A DNA stretch of 64,000 nucleotides from positions 5,973,013 through 6,037,012 of the forward strand of contig CM073324.1 in assembly GCA_037043015.1 (NCBI GenBank). Reading direction: 5' to 3'. Below, piece after piece: positions 22,682 to 35,164 of the stretch. A program made the position numbers and the translations under genes. The stretch comes from Bryum argenteum. Lineage: Eukaryota > Streptophyta > Bryopsida > Bryales > Bryaceae. Within the stretch, counting starts at the first letter, position 1, and the number at the start of each line of letters is the position of its first letter. The notes under the pieces are model-generated. The model worked only from the letters and a program-made list of their open reading frames with translations, made no database searches and was not told where the DNA came from.

Positions 22682-25344
22682 TCAAACGTAAGGCATCCGA
22701 ACTCCATTCTGCTGTCCGCGTCCTCTGCCGCCGACAAAGCCTCCTCTCCTGCGACCACCCTGCTGCGCGGCGAACTTCGGAGCTGCTTGCTGCGGAGCAG
22801 CACGAATGCTAGCGAACAAGGAATCCAGTGTCTTCGGCCTCTGTGCCTGTGCCTGTGGTTGGAAATGATTTGCCTGCATGTTACAAGTCAATATGTAAAT
22901 TAGTTAAAACGTGGACCCCATTCTGTTTGCAACTCCTACATAGACTTAACAGACAGCCTTGCTAGTCCAAAGACTCGGCATTAACAACGATAACAACCTT
23001 GATATTCCGCAATGAGTTGCACAAACACTTGGTATCTGAAAACGTGTCGATCACAACAGGGTAGAAAGCCAACAGAAGCCACCTCTACGATCATAATCTA
23101 ATGTGAGGACCCGGAAATTACCCCATTGCTGCGAGTATCAGCTGAAACTTGGCGAACGACGGCTGCTGGTGCGACTGCTCCATTGCGTCTGCGAGGGTTA
23201 CCTGCACCAACCCTGTGAACAAATGCCAACAAGGTGAGCTGAAGCTCCGAACATATTTCTTGGCAACAAGCCAAGAGTCACCTTCAACGAACCAGCCTGG
23301 ATGAACAGAGGAGGAGGGACATACCACGAGGGTCCAAAAGACCCTAATACCTCTGTGATGATCCAAGAAGGAAAGTGAAGGGATAAGATGAAGGTACAAG
23401 ATTTGTCCGACTTCCATTATAGAGCTGAGATCAATTCGCGCTGGCGAGGCACTGATGTATGATAGTACCATAAAGCTACACTTTGCTTCAATATAAGATT
23501 CGAATGCCACGTATCAAGAAAGACTTCTGAAACTGAGATGCACCGAGTTGCTCAAACCAAATTATCTCCTCTTCGTTAGGTTTGTGGTAGAAAGGAATGT
23601 CTCCGACTGATGCTCATCTACTGGTTTCAGACTGCTCATTCAAGAGATGAAACTGCAATTGAAAGCCCAACCAAACCAAGCCTGGAACCCTACACCCTCA
23701 ACCACGCCATAACGGATTCCAAAGCCAACGAACTGCAACTTCCAGGGCTTCTCATAGGCTGCAGCACTCGTTGCTTTCCCTATGATGCTCATTCCGAGCA
23801 GCCTTTCCGTGTAACTCCCACCCACGAAGGACGTTTAAGGCAGGCACGCAACAGGCCTCCTTAGAAACAGCAGAACACGCTTCTCATACAGATCTCTTAA
23901 GGTGGTGCACCCTGTCTGAGATCGTTGGCAGTATCAAGCGATAAATCTATGAATTCCACTCCATCTTACTGCGTTGACTGTAAGCTTACGAGTATCTTCG
24001 ATCCGTTCACTTACGCAGACCTGTTCAATTCTAAACCCATGGTATAAGGGGTGCTCTGTAGGGAATCTTCATTCTGAAGGCCCTCATCACAACTATCAGT
24101 TCCGACACTGCTAAGGCCAGTACATACACCAAAACAACCCCCATAATGTGGCATCAATTGGAATTGGGCACACCAGCCACTCACTTGCTCGCGTTATTGA
24201 TGACGGACACCGTCATATTCCGGGCAGCAGCGGGGATAAATTGACTCTTCTGATAGTTACGGTTCCTCGCGAATGCTGGTCTTCCAACCACATGATTGGT
24301 GTTCTTCATAATTTGCCTGCTCCTTGTGTTAATAGGTGCAGCGAATGCTCTCTTGCTCGCAGCTTGAGTGGCAGGGAAGTTTGCATCATTATTCCGGGCT
24401 CTTGCCTCCGCGAACTTTCCCTGTATAAATAATGCCAAGTCGTCAAGATACACACCCAGGAACTCAATCGTCACTCCCGAAAACTGCTTTACATGCCGAG
24501 CAGAGAAGGCGGCCAATCATCTGCCTAAAAACCAAGGTACTGTCGGACTCAATTACCTGGCGCATGCCTGATGATCGAGACGCTACAGACTTTTGAAGAG
24601 CGGCCTTCACGACGGGTCCGTTCAGTTTCTTATTTCTTCCCTTGATCTGTCAAACGAAATAGCCCAATTCAATTCAATAAACTTATCGTGAAACCAAAAA
24701 GCGTTAAGTCATAGAAACTATTCTGTAATTTCAGGGAACAACAGACATATGCAATCACGCGTCATAGAACAAACGCTTACCGGGACTCGAGTTTTAGCGT
24801 TGGCCTTCTTAGACTGCTTGATGATGTCATCTGCAATTAAACGAGGAAAAAACGTTCAAGAAAATCTCCCTTGAAATAGAAAACCCTAATTACTTCCAAA
24901 AGTCAATTAACCACGCCGATCTAATACACCTAAACAAAAGCGCTGCTTCCTCAACAAAGAAAATCCACAGAGAAACGAAAACTAAGACCTAAAAATTAAA
25001 TCGCTTCAAAAGCCGGCGGTAAGCGAAAAAAACGCGGGAGCACGAAGACATACTCTCAACAAGAACTCACCACGAACTCTAACGAAACCCCCATACAGCA
25101 GGGAATCCCTACTCCTCACCGCAAATTCAGACAAAATTCCTAAAAACGACTCCGAAGCGACTACCTCCAAACGAAACCAAGACTAGACAAAACGAAACAC
25201 AAAAAACGACTCTCAATTCCTCATCGCATAGGAAAAGAACCTCGTGAATTCAGTGAAAAGAAGCGTACCAAGACTCATATCCATCTTCTGCTCCGTTGTT
25301 CCGACGGAGAAGTCCATCGCCGTAGTTGCATCTAAGCCCGCCAT
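22682..25344 (-). CDS. UAP56-binding mRNA export adaptor, UIEF/ALY-like
   Basis: Six exons: 25344-25269, 24830-24781, 24646-24557, 24420-24185, 23188-23122, 22873-22682; 236 aa. Near the N-terminus it reads DMSLDDIIKQSKK, the UAP56-binding motif shared by ALY/REF and UIEF proteins. The C-terminus has PKTLDSLFASI followed by a GGRRRGG...GGRGRG arginine-glycine tail, also typical of these adaptors. No RRM is present between them, which points to UIEF-type factors rather than ALY. Such proteins link the helicase UAP56 to mRNA in the nucleus and promote export. The middle is basic and rich in N, A and Q. Exon 5 is the weakest: its acceptor was chosen to keep phase. The family (0.7) is surer than the exact subfamily. 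Confidence 0.7.
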
Positions 25345-27715
25345 CGGAAATTGCGGCCACAGAAATCGAACGAAGTCGGAAATCCTCCGCTTAAAGCTGG
25401 AAACGCAAGTGATATGATGCTCCTTAGGAAAAAGTGCGCAAAGAGGCCTAGAAAAACGAGCAATTAGCGTTGCCGTAACACAGGCGGGGACACGGAGAGC
25501 TTGAAGACGAAGAAGAAGAACTTGATGAAGAGGACCTAAGTAGTAGCACTTGGTACCCTCTCCTCGTCGGTGAAGACAATCCTGATACCCGCTGAGAACC
25601 GGTGCTTTGACCTAGTGCCGGGCCTTCGCGTTTCATCCATACGTCCAGCACACGGCACGTGTTCGGTGGATGATTTTTTTATTTCATCCAAGTTGAGCGC
25701 GCCGCTTTTGCGCGTTTTGGAGGGAGATCTTTTGGTGGCGTTTTGAAAGTGAAGATTCCGTGAGGCTTCGTGTTAGTAAATTCGTAAGTTACCAACCTAC
25801 CAACATACAAACCTACCAACCTACGTACCAACCTACCTATCAAACTTTATTTACGTTTTTTGGATCATGTATCACAAATTAGAAAAAAGAAAAAGAAAAA
25901 AGAAAAAGAAAAAAAAAGAGAATAAAACAAAAATCATGGGTTTATATAGAAATAATAAACATAGTAAAGTAACACCCAAAGCTTGACTTAGGCAATGAAC
26001 TACATGCAAAGTAACACCCAAAACTTGAATTAGGCAATGATTTTGGCAACCATCGTCATTATGCCAAAATTTATGAGCCATTGGCGGAATGGAACTCGGA
26101 GAGTCTTGCTTCAAACTGCAAGTTCCAGATCATCGATGGGCAGCACCATATTCAGGCTGCAAAGGAATTGATTCGCGAAAACAAATTATTTATTTATCAA
26201 TACTACTTTTTGAACCATTCAAATCCCATGCAACCCCACATGTATGATTTTCAATATAATTTGACAACCTTGGGCATTCAAGAGTTATTGGAGTCTTAGG
26301 ATGAAAAATGGAAGTTGGATGTAAAAATTTACAAGAAAACTCTACACGGTACTTGGTTCAAAACAACAATTGAAATACAGAGACAAGTCACTTAACACTT
26401 AATGCTACTTGAGATCATAAATGGATTTTTGCAATTTCAGGTAGCTTAGATGTTGGGGTAATATTTTTGAAAGTAAAAGCAATATATTTGCTAGAGATTT
26501 TTACTAGGTACTAATATTGCAAAGTGTTTGTGGTAATATTTGTAGAGTCAAACTCCAATTTTTGACTCATCTAGGATATTTCCTTAGGTTGCAAGCCATG
26601 ATGTGACGGCTTAAAAAAGTAATTTTTTTGATATTTTGCTTGGAAATATATACATTACTAAATTACTACTTAAGTTTCTAAGTGACCCAAGTCAGAAAAT
26701 TATCAAATCTCCAAGAGCAACCTTCAAAAGTTTCAAGACTGATCTTCACAATGCCCAAAAAAACTCGAGGTACAAAATTTGTATGTTATGATCTCTCAAA
26801 TGATAAATATCCAACTGTCAACTTTTGAAAATTTAAAAATAGGCTTAGGTACAAGATCTTATAAAGTGAAGCATAAGAAAAGGAACAAAATTGATTGACA
26901 CCCCGGGAAGTACGTAGAGGTAGGAAATCGCAACTTTAAGATTTCAAGCTCCCAAAAAGCACCAAGAAGCTTAAGGTGTTAATCTACAAGACGACATTGA
27001 ATTTTGGAGGACAAAGAGATCGATAAATTAAAAACATAATAATGATAAATATATGCACCTTTATGCATTAACTTTTTTCCTTTTATCATTCCCCCAAACG
27101 TCACAATATAATCAATATCATGTAACATTTCACATGATGATCTTGTACAACAATAGTTACACATTTAGCATAAGGTTAAACTTGCTAGAAACTAGCGTAG
27201 TTATAGTGTCCACCCTCAAGAGAGCTAAGTAGTATTGTTCCAATTTCCCCTTGTCCGGTGGCCATCAGGATATTAGCATTACAAACAGACACTTCATTCA
27301 CGCCGGCCCCATCCGGAGTTTTTATCTATCATCTAAATGAAGGTTAAAAGGTTAGAGTATACCAACCCTTCTTAAAGGACAAATTCTAATGACTTTCTAC
27401 AAGCCACTACCATCAGATACTTGCATCAAATCAGAATATTCCAAGAATCTTTATTCTCCCTGATATGTGAACTTAATTCATATTCTTCGCAATAGTAACA
27501 TCTTCACCCATCAACTTCAAATAATTGCACCTCTTGCATTCAGTAGCTCAATAAGGAATACTCGCATAAAACTCCAAACATCCCATACTCCATAAATCAA
27601 GGAACAAAATATTGCACCTTCCAAACAAGTGCATGTAAAAAAAGAATCCTCAGGCAAAATCATGACTATATGAAAACTACAAAACTGTTGCAGCTTCAGC
27701 CCTTCAGTCACCTTT
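25345..27715. other. Intergenic region upstream of the UIEF-like gene
   Basis: No gene seen. It contains a GAA/AGA-rich stretch (25500-25545), ACCAACCT-type repeats (25790-25845) with the TTTACGTTTTTTGGATCAT tail, and AT-rich sequence. The piece at 26880-26965 resembles one at 60540-60615 (shared CTCCCAAAAA(G/A)CACCAAG core), so it is a dispersed repeat. Confidence 0.6.
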
Positions 27716-29636
27716 CTATGATTGACTATTCTTCCGGCCACTCAAAGTGTGCTGAAAAAGTGATGCCATCTCCAGCTGCAAGTATCAGAAAACCAACCCA
27801 TAAGAAACAAACATTGAACCTACTCTCAAAAAAGATGATCTTTCACCATTTCAAGAAGCTCCGAAGAAAGTAACGAACACATTGAAGAACAGTACCAATG
27901 TTTGCAAAGGTACTTGACTGTTGTTTCGATGATAAATAACCTACTCTAATATCGTAAGATACCGTGAATGCAACACTATGAAATTATCTACTATGCCATA
28001 CTTTACTTATTCCGTATACAGAAAGAGAGATTACATTGCAATAACATTCGAGAGTAACTTGGAGATACGATTCACAAATTGGTCACTTTTAGAAGGGTTC
28101 AGTGTAGCTTGGTTGAGCAGGCTTACCGCGGTGAGAGCACATTCGGCACCCTTGTTACCAGCTTTTCCACCTGCTCTATCAATGGCCTGCATTGCATACG
28201 AAAGGTTTAGGATTCAGCGTTTAAACCGTGAAGTAGAAACGTAAGAAAGTAGAAGATACGAGGTAAGTACCTGCTCCATGTTTTCAGTTGTAAGCACGCC
28301 GAAGATGCATGGTACATCTGCAGTAGAAGATCACCACATTTCTTAAGGCTTCTCATCAAACAATAGTCACCTTATCAGAAGGGTTCTGAAAGCGCTCTCC
28401 GGAATCAATGAACAGTCTTCGAAGTAAGTGATCGATGTCGCAGTGAAGTTTTGAAGAGTGACAATTCAGTGCATGCGTCCCTTCGAGAGCAGAGAATGTG
28501 ATCTTTAACAGGTTTCATAAGCTTCTTAAGATCACCTGATCATATGGTCTCGAGAACGTAATATTGAGGAGCACTTCACAAATTAACAAATACCATCTCA
28601 TTTTCTTCAGAGGAAGTGATTGTGTGGAGATTTAAGGTGTGAGTACATGGCATTCCTTCAGTTTAGTAAGAGAACAAAGAATGTGATGCTTACTTGAGTT
28701 CAAACTCGCAGACATGATTCCTGATGCAGCAGAATTAGCAACAGCATCATAGTGAGTAGTGGCACCTCGTACCTGCACATACAAAGAATCAATTAGAATA
28801 CAATCAATCGAGTAACATACTAATATTCTCAAGCAGAGAAACAAGGCTTACCACAGCTCCAATACACAAAATTGCGTGGTACTTCTCTGACAACGCAAGC
28901 TGCTGCGCTACCACTGGAATTTCGAAGCTGCCTGGCACCCAGATCACCTGCATTGCAACAGAGCCATCTCTTAATCCGAAGAGGAAAGTGAGCACTCCAC
29001 ACATCAATGAATTCTCCCGACTCTGCTCTTAACGATTGACATTGTTCAGGGTTTAGGGTTTTGGAAACACGTACATCAATATCCTCTTCTCGGACTTGAT
29101 ATCTGGTAAACGTTTCTAAAGCTCCGGCGAGAAGAGGCCGAGTAATAATCTCGTTGAATCGGCCAACAACCTTCACACGACCACGATAATGTTTACTTGT
29201 TTGGTGACATTGATTTTCAAAAAAGAAGTACTATGTCATGTCTACTACTGGTATGCTGTAGAAAAGAGTTAAACGCACATACCACACCAAATCGCAAGCC
29301 AGCGCCCTTCATTAAGGATCCCGAGACCTCCTTCACTGCAGCGGTCACCTGAAGTCTCTGATTGACTCTACCGAGAGATACCCGTTTCCACGAGCACCCT
29401 AAACAAGCAATTAGCAAGTCAATTCACTCCAAAACCCTCGCTATGATTTTAGAGACTTTCGACATTTCCAACCCTGACAGTGATACATTGTTTCAAATTG
29501 AACCTGCATTGGGTGTGAGTGGCGCTCCACGAAATGAAACGATGGAGCTCAATGAGCCTGTTGAAGAGTCGATAAGGGATGAGGTTTTCTGCAAACTGGT
29601 TGCAAATGACACCGGATTTCTCTGCAGCAACGCCAT
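27716..29636 (-). CDS. COS1: 6,7-dimethyl-8-ribityllumazine synthase, plastid precursor
   Basis: Eight exons: 29636-29504, 29398-29283, 29170-29075, 28947-28852, 28772-28694, 28317-28271, 28186-28127, 27775-27716; 228 aa, very close to the 227 aa of the Arabidopsis enzyme. It joins 5-amino-6-ribitylamino-uracil with 3,4-dihydroxy-2-butanone 4-phosphate, the penultimate step of riboflavin synthesis. The first about 70 residues are S/T-rich and basic, fitting a chloroplast transit peptide. The enzyme core shows [64 protein letters not shown] and GNKGAE; the catalytic histidine and phosphate-contacting arginine are kept. The last exon gives [13 protein letters not shown]. If the last intron is retained, the frame stays open for another 31 codons with an unrelated tail. 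Confidence 0.97.
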
Positions 29637-30424
29637 TGTTCCCTTGTTCCCTTGATCGATGCTCACTAGCGGATTCGGAGCAAGCGATTTGGATTTTGGA
29701 AGTGGGCCTTCGAGAATCGTTCCAGGCTTGGTTGAGTACCTTCTTCGCTTCGACCTCTTTATTATCCCATTCTCTGGCTTTAATATCACATTCCCTGTTC
29801 CATTTTAGTAGTCAAATTAGATTCCTGTATTGAAAGTGAAAGCCAAGGCTATTCTATGAGTCAATTATTTTTTCGATAATTTTTTTGTGCAAGGGTGTTT
29901 TTGAGGTAAAGTTGAACAACTTTCTAGTTGCTGAGTTTTCCATTATGATTAATTTGGTGGCAGAATTTCCACAGTAAAGTGAGAATGTTGAAATTTTGTA
30001 GTTCTATTCTAGAACTAATACATTATGATTTCCCAATCTTTGAAGTCTCATGACTCAAATTCTGATCCACATGACCAATAACAAATTTATTACAAGTTTG
30101 TACGTTTAGGATCTTAAAAGCTTATCTTCGTTTTCATCTGTGATACTTTGCTTGAGAATGTGTTTTTTTGATTAAAAATAGTCTGGGTCGTTTAGGAGCT
30201 AAAAGACCAGATAATTGCTGATCTTCCTAAAGCCACAAAACGAATTTACCTCTTTAATATCACTGTGACATGGAAGACTACACCTCCATATTATCACGTC
30301 GAACGACGAAGAGATCGAGGGTGATATGAAAACCCTAATTCGGAGAGGATGTCTTCTGGTTTTTGCTGAAGCAATCGATTCGAGAGTGGATTTCGGCGAT
30401 GCGAATCGCACTTGATTAGCGAGA
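29637..30424. promoter_or_regulatory. Shared divergent promoter region
   Basis: About 790 bp separates the ATG of lumazine synthase (-) from that of the small membrane protein (+). Both genes must take their promoters from this stretch. No canonical TATA element could be assigned with confidence. Confidence 0.5.
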
Positions 30425-30727
30425 ATGCCTTTCACGAGACGTCCTTTGCAGACGACTCTCACCTTTGTGGCACTCAATGGCGTGCTCTGCTTAAGTCTTG
30501 GCCCTGTTTACGACTTTGTTTGTGATCTTCCATACTGGGAACGCCGGGTTAGTTTACTCATTCGCAGAATTCCACATATGTTGTGATAACGACACTGTTC
30601 TTGTATTGTTGCCAACAAAGTGCCATTTTTGCTTTTTAATTGATTGAGCGGGGGTGGATTGTTGCAGAGGGAAAGACTGAGGCAAGAGCGGGAGCTCCAG
30701 GGCGATTTCTTGTCCGAAAGTAATTAG
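30425..30727 (+). CDS. Small single-pass membrane protein (60 aa)
   Basis: Exons 30425-30547 and 30668-30727 join in phase 0 at good splice sites (CGG|GTTAGT, TTGCAG|AGG). The product has a short basic N-terminus (MPFTRRP), one hydrophobic segment (residues about 10-32), then a PYWERRRERLRQER charged tail. This layout suggests an organelle or ER membrane protein of plants; I do not know a function. The ORF stop lies about 250 bp upstream of the BORCS8-like start, on the same strand. It may therefore be its own gene or the upstream ORF of a shared transcript. Confidence 0.55.
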
Positions 30728-30975
30728 GCTTCGATTCCAGAGGTAGACAGAGGGAGATTGTGTTCGATTCTGCTCATTTCGTTACAATGGGAATTTGCAT
30801 CCACAAGCTAGAATTCGAAGTGGAAAATGCTTTACTGCTAGGGTTTACTTTTTGAACATGGTTTCTGTGTGCTTCTGGAATTGCGTGTTCATGAGCGCGT
30901 TGTTGGATTGCAGATGGTCTTTTGCTCTGTGACTGTTTTTGAAGGCTAGTAGATTGGTTGCTTGTTTGGATCGAT

Positions 30976-32838
30976 ATGTCGAGATTGCAGCACTCTGCAT
31001 GCAAAGATGCGCTCCAAGGAGGTAGGCTAGTGCAGTTTGTATCCCTTTTCCTATTCTCACATGCGCATTTTAGTATTTATTAGCGTGATTTTCGGGAATC
31101 GATAAATGTTCTGGTACAAGAGCCACATCAGAAACTGTGAATTAGTGTTATTGGTATGTTCAAATTTGTATCGTTATGTATAGAATCAGCCAATGTGGGA
31201 GCTATTGTTTGGATAGTAAATAAACCGATTCCTTTTCAGAGTAGACAATTAGCTAAGTTTAACCGTTGTAGTGAAGTGCATGATTTGTCGCTATAAACCA
31301 ACAGGAAAATAGTCAAGTAACTCTCTCTATTTTTTGACTTGCGTGAATTGGTGAGCTAGTAGGGTTCAGAATAACAAGGTTGGGTGGTACAGAGTGGAGG
31401 TAGGGTCAAGTCTTGAACCTTGCACCGTCCACTGAATGGTTAAAAAGGCTGAAATTTTCCTATTCCAGTTCATAATTCCATAACGGACATGGTGAAGGAG
31501 GTCGCGAATGAGCCATCGGTGGGGCTTTACTTCGTGCAGCAGCATGTTCATAAGGCTGTCCCAGGATTACTAGCATTGAAGGTCTGGTCTCTTTCCAATC
31601 ACCGCTTCAGATTGCAAATTTGAAGATACGTCCTTTAATTTGTCAAGGACATGCTTACTTATGCATCTGTGGTCGAAATGTCTTATTTTTCAGCTGCTTG
31701 ATCGAGGTTTATCGTAACTGATCACATTTGTTACAGCGGAACACATTAGTTTCCTTCTAAGTAACTGGATGACTGCTATTGGTGCAAGCAGAGCCATATT
31801 CAAGAAGGATCAGAAGAGGCCATTCTGTATACTCAAGATGTGAACGACGCCCTCGCATCTGTAAAAGTAATGAACGAGGTTGGACCCCCGGTGTTCGCCA
31901 AAATGATTTCCACACTCAACTCTAGTCTTCAGTTGCTCTACCAACCGAAAACGTGAGCACTCTAGACTTTAGGATGCTGTTAGCTTCTTAGTTTCCATTG
32001 TTTATCAATATTGACTCCCATTGATAATTCTCGTCTATTGATAGTGGATCCTCATATATTGATTCATTCATGTCTTCACACACACAAGCAGTCGACCTCC
32101 ACCAGCCTACTCACACCTGAGTAGATCTGCTAGTTATCATAGTACTGCGGCTATACCGAGTTCACAAGCCGGGAGTAAAACCAGCATCAATACTCCAGTG
32201 GCTACCGGAAAATCATCCCGGTTATCAGAGGGACTTCCACCTCGGTCATCATCTTCGCAGGTACTGATCATTGGATTCCTTCTTAGTAGCTGCATTATCG
32301 TAGCAATAAGGCAGGTTTGGAGGTTGAGAGTAGATTTCATTTGATGTGCCAGGGTAACGCAAACTCGTCTGCAACGACGCAGACAGACACGTCCGGATTC
32401 GTCACCGGTTTGTTGAGTTCGGCATATCAAAGGGCAAGCAGCGTGAAACTGTCCATGCCTGCTGCTTTTGAAGTGAAAGAAAGAGTCATCAAACAAGAGA
32501 ATGCCACGGACGTTTCTGCTTCACCATCAAGTGGTTACATACCGAGCATTCCGTATTGGAACGTTCTCGAGTCTGCAATCCAAAAAGCGGGTAACATGGT
32601 GAGTATTGGTGCAAGTGATTCATCTCGTAGAGCTCCTTTGGTTCGAAGCACGTCTGCTTCAAATTTGCCAGAATCGAGGGAGCAAGAAGATCTGGAAGAT
32701 GGAGAGGAGCATGCAGGGTTGGATTTAGAGGATCCTGAGGTAGTTGAGAACTATGCAAGACTGCAAGAGGAACAGGCAGCTAAGCTTGAAGCATGGTTGG
32801 GAAACTCTAATGAGGACGAGACTACCCCACAATCGTGA
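30976..32838 (+). CDS. BORCS8: BORCS8 (MEF2BNB)-like protein with long C-terminal extension
   Basis: Exons 30976-31021, 31469-31581, 31792-31952, 32092-32260 and 32353-32838 agree in phase; 324 aa. Residues about 17-105 match the BORCS8 domain: ANEPSVGLYFVQQHVHKAVP followed by EEAILYTQDVNDALASVK and a helical end. In animals BORCS8 is about 120 aa and belongs to BORC, which recruits Arl8 and positions lysosomes. Here the domain is followed by about 215 residues: S/T/P-rich, then IPYWNVLESAIQKAG, then an acidic helix rich in E (LQEEQAAKLEAWLG). The start exon is short (15 codons) but its phase-1 join and the first acceptor fit well. The role in plants is inferred from the domain only. Confidence 0.85.
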
Positions 32839-33612
32839 ACTGCAATTGATTCAGGGCTCATGTTGAAAGTTGATGCCCTTGCTTTGTCTGTGTAGCTCAG
32901 CATCTGCTTTGTGTATAATAAGTTGCACTTGTAGCTTATGGTTTTGTTTTGTGGCTTCACCGCTTGCACTAAATTTGTCATTCTTTTCACTCTGTTGTGT
33001 ATGGAATAAGAAAAAGGCTTGTTCTCTTTTGTAGTAAGTAGCTTCAAAATCTACACTTTCATTTCAAAGTGGCTCATTAAGAGGTTTGAACAAAATTAAC
33101 TCTCTTGGTTGCCTTTCAAACATTGATCCAAACTGAGTTTCCCACTTACCGGTACTTTTTTGTGCATCATTTGACTTATTCTATCATTTTTCATCATGAA
33201 TATTTATTGCTAGAAAGCACTTGATTTTTACCTTCAAGAAACATATCTCTCAATGACAGCCCATTTTAAAGTTGCAAATCATTCAAGCATGAGGGGTCTC
33301 GTTTGAACCATAACAAAATTCAATATAAGAAAATTGGCCTGAAACTAAGATATAAAACAAAGTATTTTCTGCTCCAAAGAGTATGTATAATGAACTAGAG
33401 AATATAAGATAATCTTTTACTTTTAGTTTCTTTATTTCAAAATTATGATATCTTTTGCTTTAATCAATTTAAAGTATAAAAGAAATCCATGGAGAGGAAT
33501 TATATAAAAGCACACATATACATATAGCAAACTTCATTACTGGAGACGTATGAGAGTTTTTTAGTTAGATATTATATCAAGTCTATGCTCTTTATTAAAA
33601 AGACCTGGTGAG
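32839..33612. other. Intergenic, AT-rich
   Basis: It contains the 3' flank of the BORCS8-like gene and the presumed promoter of the F-box gene. No other feature seen. Confidence 0.5.
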
Positions 33613-34848
33613 ATGGTGCTTGGTGGTGACCAAACTAAGCACCTTGGTAAAGGCAATGCAAAGCTTACACAACGAAAAATAGAAGTAAGTCAAGAACTCG
33701 GAATGAAAAGATCAAAGCCCGTACAACAATTGAGACAAGAAGAGTGCGCCAACAATGGAGAGACTCTTATTCCCAACATATGGAAAAACCTCCCTCCTGT
33801 CTTATGTAACCTTGTCTTTGCTTGCCTTCCTCTCGATAAGATATCAAGCTTGCAACGTTTGAATAAAACTTGGAAACATGATATTTTATCAACTTCTTCA
33901 GCTTTTTTGAAATCTTGTGATGAAGCCCATCCAACAATATTCTCTTTCATAACGAAAGGTAAAGAAACAAACACATGGGTAAGAACGTGGGATGTAAAAT
34001 ACAACAAATGGTATACATATAAACTCCCATTCAATGGTTTCCTCGCTAAGAACTCTGGAGGAGTGAAACTGATTTGTTGTTCAATGGGTAAGCTATGTTC
34101 CAGTCCAAGAGTTTGTATGGTGAACCCCTTGACAAGACATTGCCAACACTTGCCTCCTTTACCAAGTTCTTCAACTAATCAACGGACGACGGCATATATG
34201 GTGAAGGTTGAGAATGATGTGGTTGTAAGCGGATTCGAGAAAAACCGTGGATCTCGAAACTGCATTGGTCCAATAACGCACTCTTATAATCTTATCAATG
34301 GAAACAAACAGTGGACCTCATCAAAGCCCAACGTAGACAGTTTGTTGTCAAGAGCAGCACGTATTTCGTACCACGGTCGTCTTCTTCCCCACTTCGAGAT
34401 CCAATATGTAAACATTCCACTACCTTCAAGGTTACACACATTTGTACTTTTTGAGAAATCGATATACGTATTGTACGAACCTATTTCTTTAGACATTCCA
34501 TTGACGACATGAAAGTTCTACATTCAAGAATATTCCATAGACGATGAACATACTCAATTGAACCATACGAAAAACAAAACCCACAAGTGTCTTCCATTAG
34601 ATATGTATCAATTTTATGACTACACCGAGACTTTTATAGGTCTAAATGCATGTGAAGGTTATCTCATGGTAACGGCAACAACTTGTAGTTTTGAACAAGA
34701 GCATGTAAGTCAAGAGTTTAGGAAGGAAAGCGCATGGCTTTATGATTTATCAACGTGCATATGGACTACCTTTGACCTTCCACAATTGCCATTAAATGTA
34801 CCTAATGTGGTGGAAAGTCTTATGAAATCCAAATGGTCGTTGCTTTAG
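33613..34848 (+). pseudogene. F-box/kelch-like gene with an in-frame stop
   Basis: A single open frame of 299 codons ends at TGA (34510-34512). The same frame then continues without a break for another 111 codons to TAG at 34846-34848. Together they make a 411-codon gene, the usual size of intron-poor plant F-box proteins. The F-box lies at residues about 56-92: IWKNLPPVLCNLVFACLP, then KISSLQRLNKTWK. The rest alternates W/Y-rich segments typical of kelch-like blades (AWLYDLSTCIWTTFDLP near the end). F-box proteins give substrate specificity to SCF ubiquitin ligases. Only one lesion is seen, so this is a recent pseudogene, a truncated functional allele, or a sequence error. Confidence 0.8.
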
Positions 34849-35125
34849 AAATAGCAGGAAATTGATAGATAAATAGAACATTTTGAGAAAGAAATTTCTT
34901 AATATTAATATTTCTAATTAAACCTTCACAGAATTGTTTTTGGAAAGTAACAAGCATTGAATTAATACCTTTTGTTTCAATCTTGAACCACTAAGCCTGT
35001 TCCAATTATGAGATGATAATTATTTATATTTAAACAAAAATGGTTTTGTAGATTTTTTACATTGGTTTTTACTATGGTCACGAGTGGGATAATGATTTTC
35101 TTGCCATTTTTATTCTCATTAATCA

Positions 35126-35127
<2 letters not shown>

Positions 35128-35164
<37 letters not shown>
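35128..35164. repeat. Homopolymer run of 37 T
   Basis: An uninterrupted run of T in an AT-rich region. The exact length may be an assembly matter. Confidence 0.9.

Noticed and set aside
35128-35164. Poly-T run as the tail of a retroposed gene on the minus strand
   Set aside because: No coding copy adjoins it in the needed orientation, and no target duplication was found.
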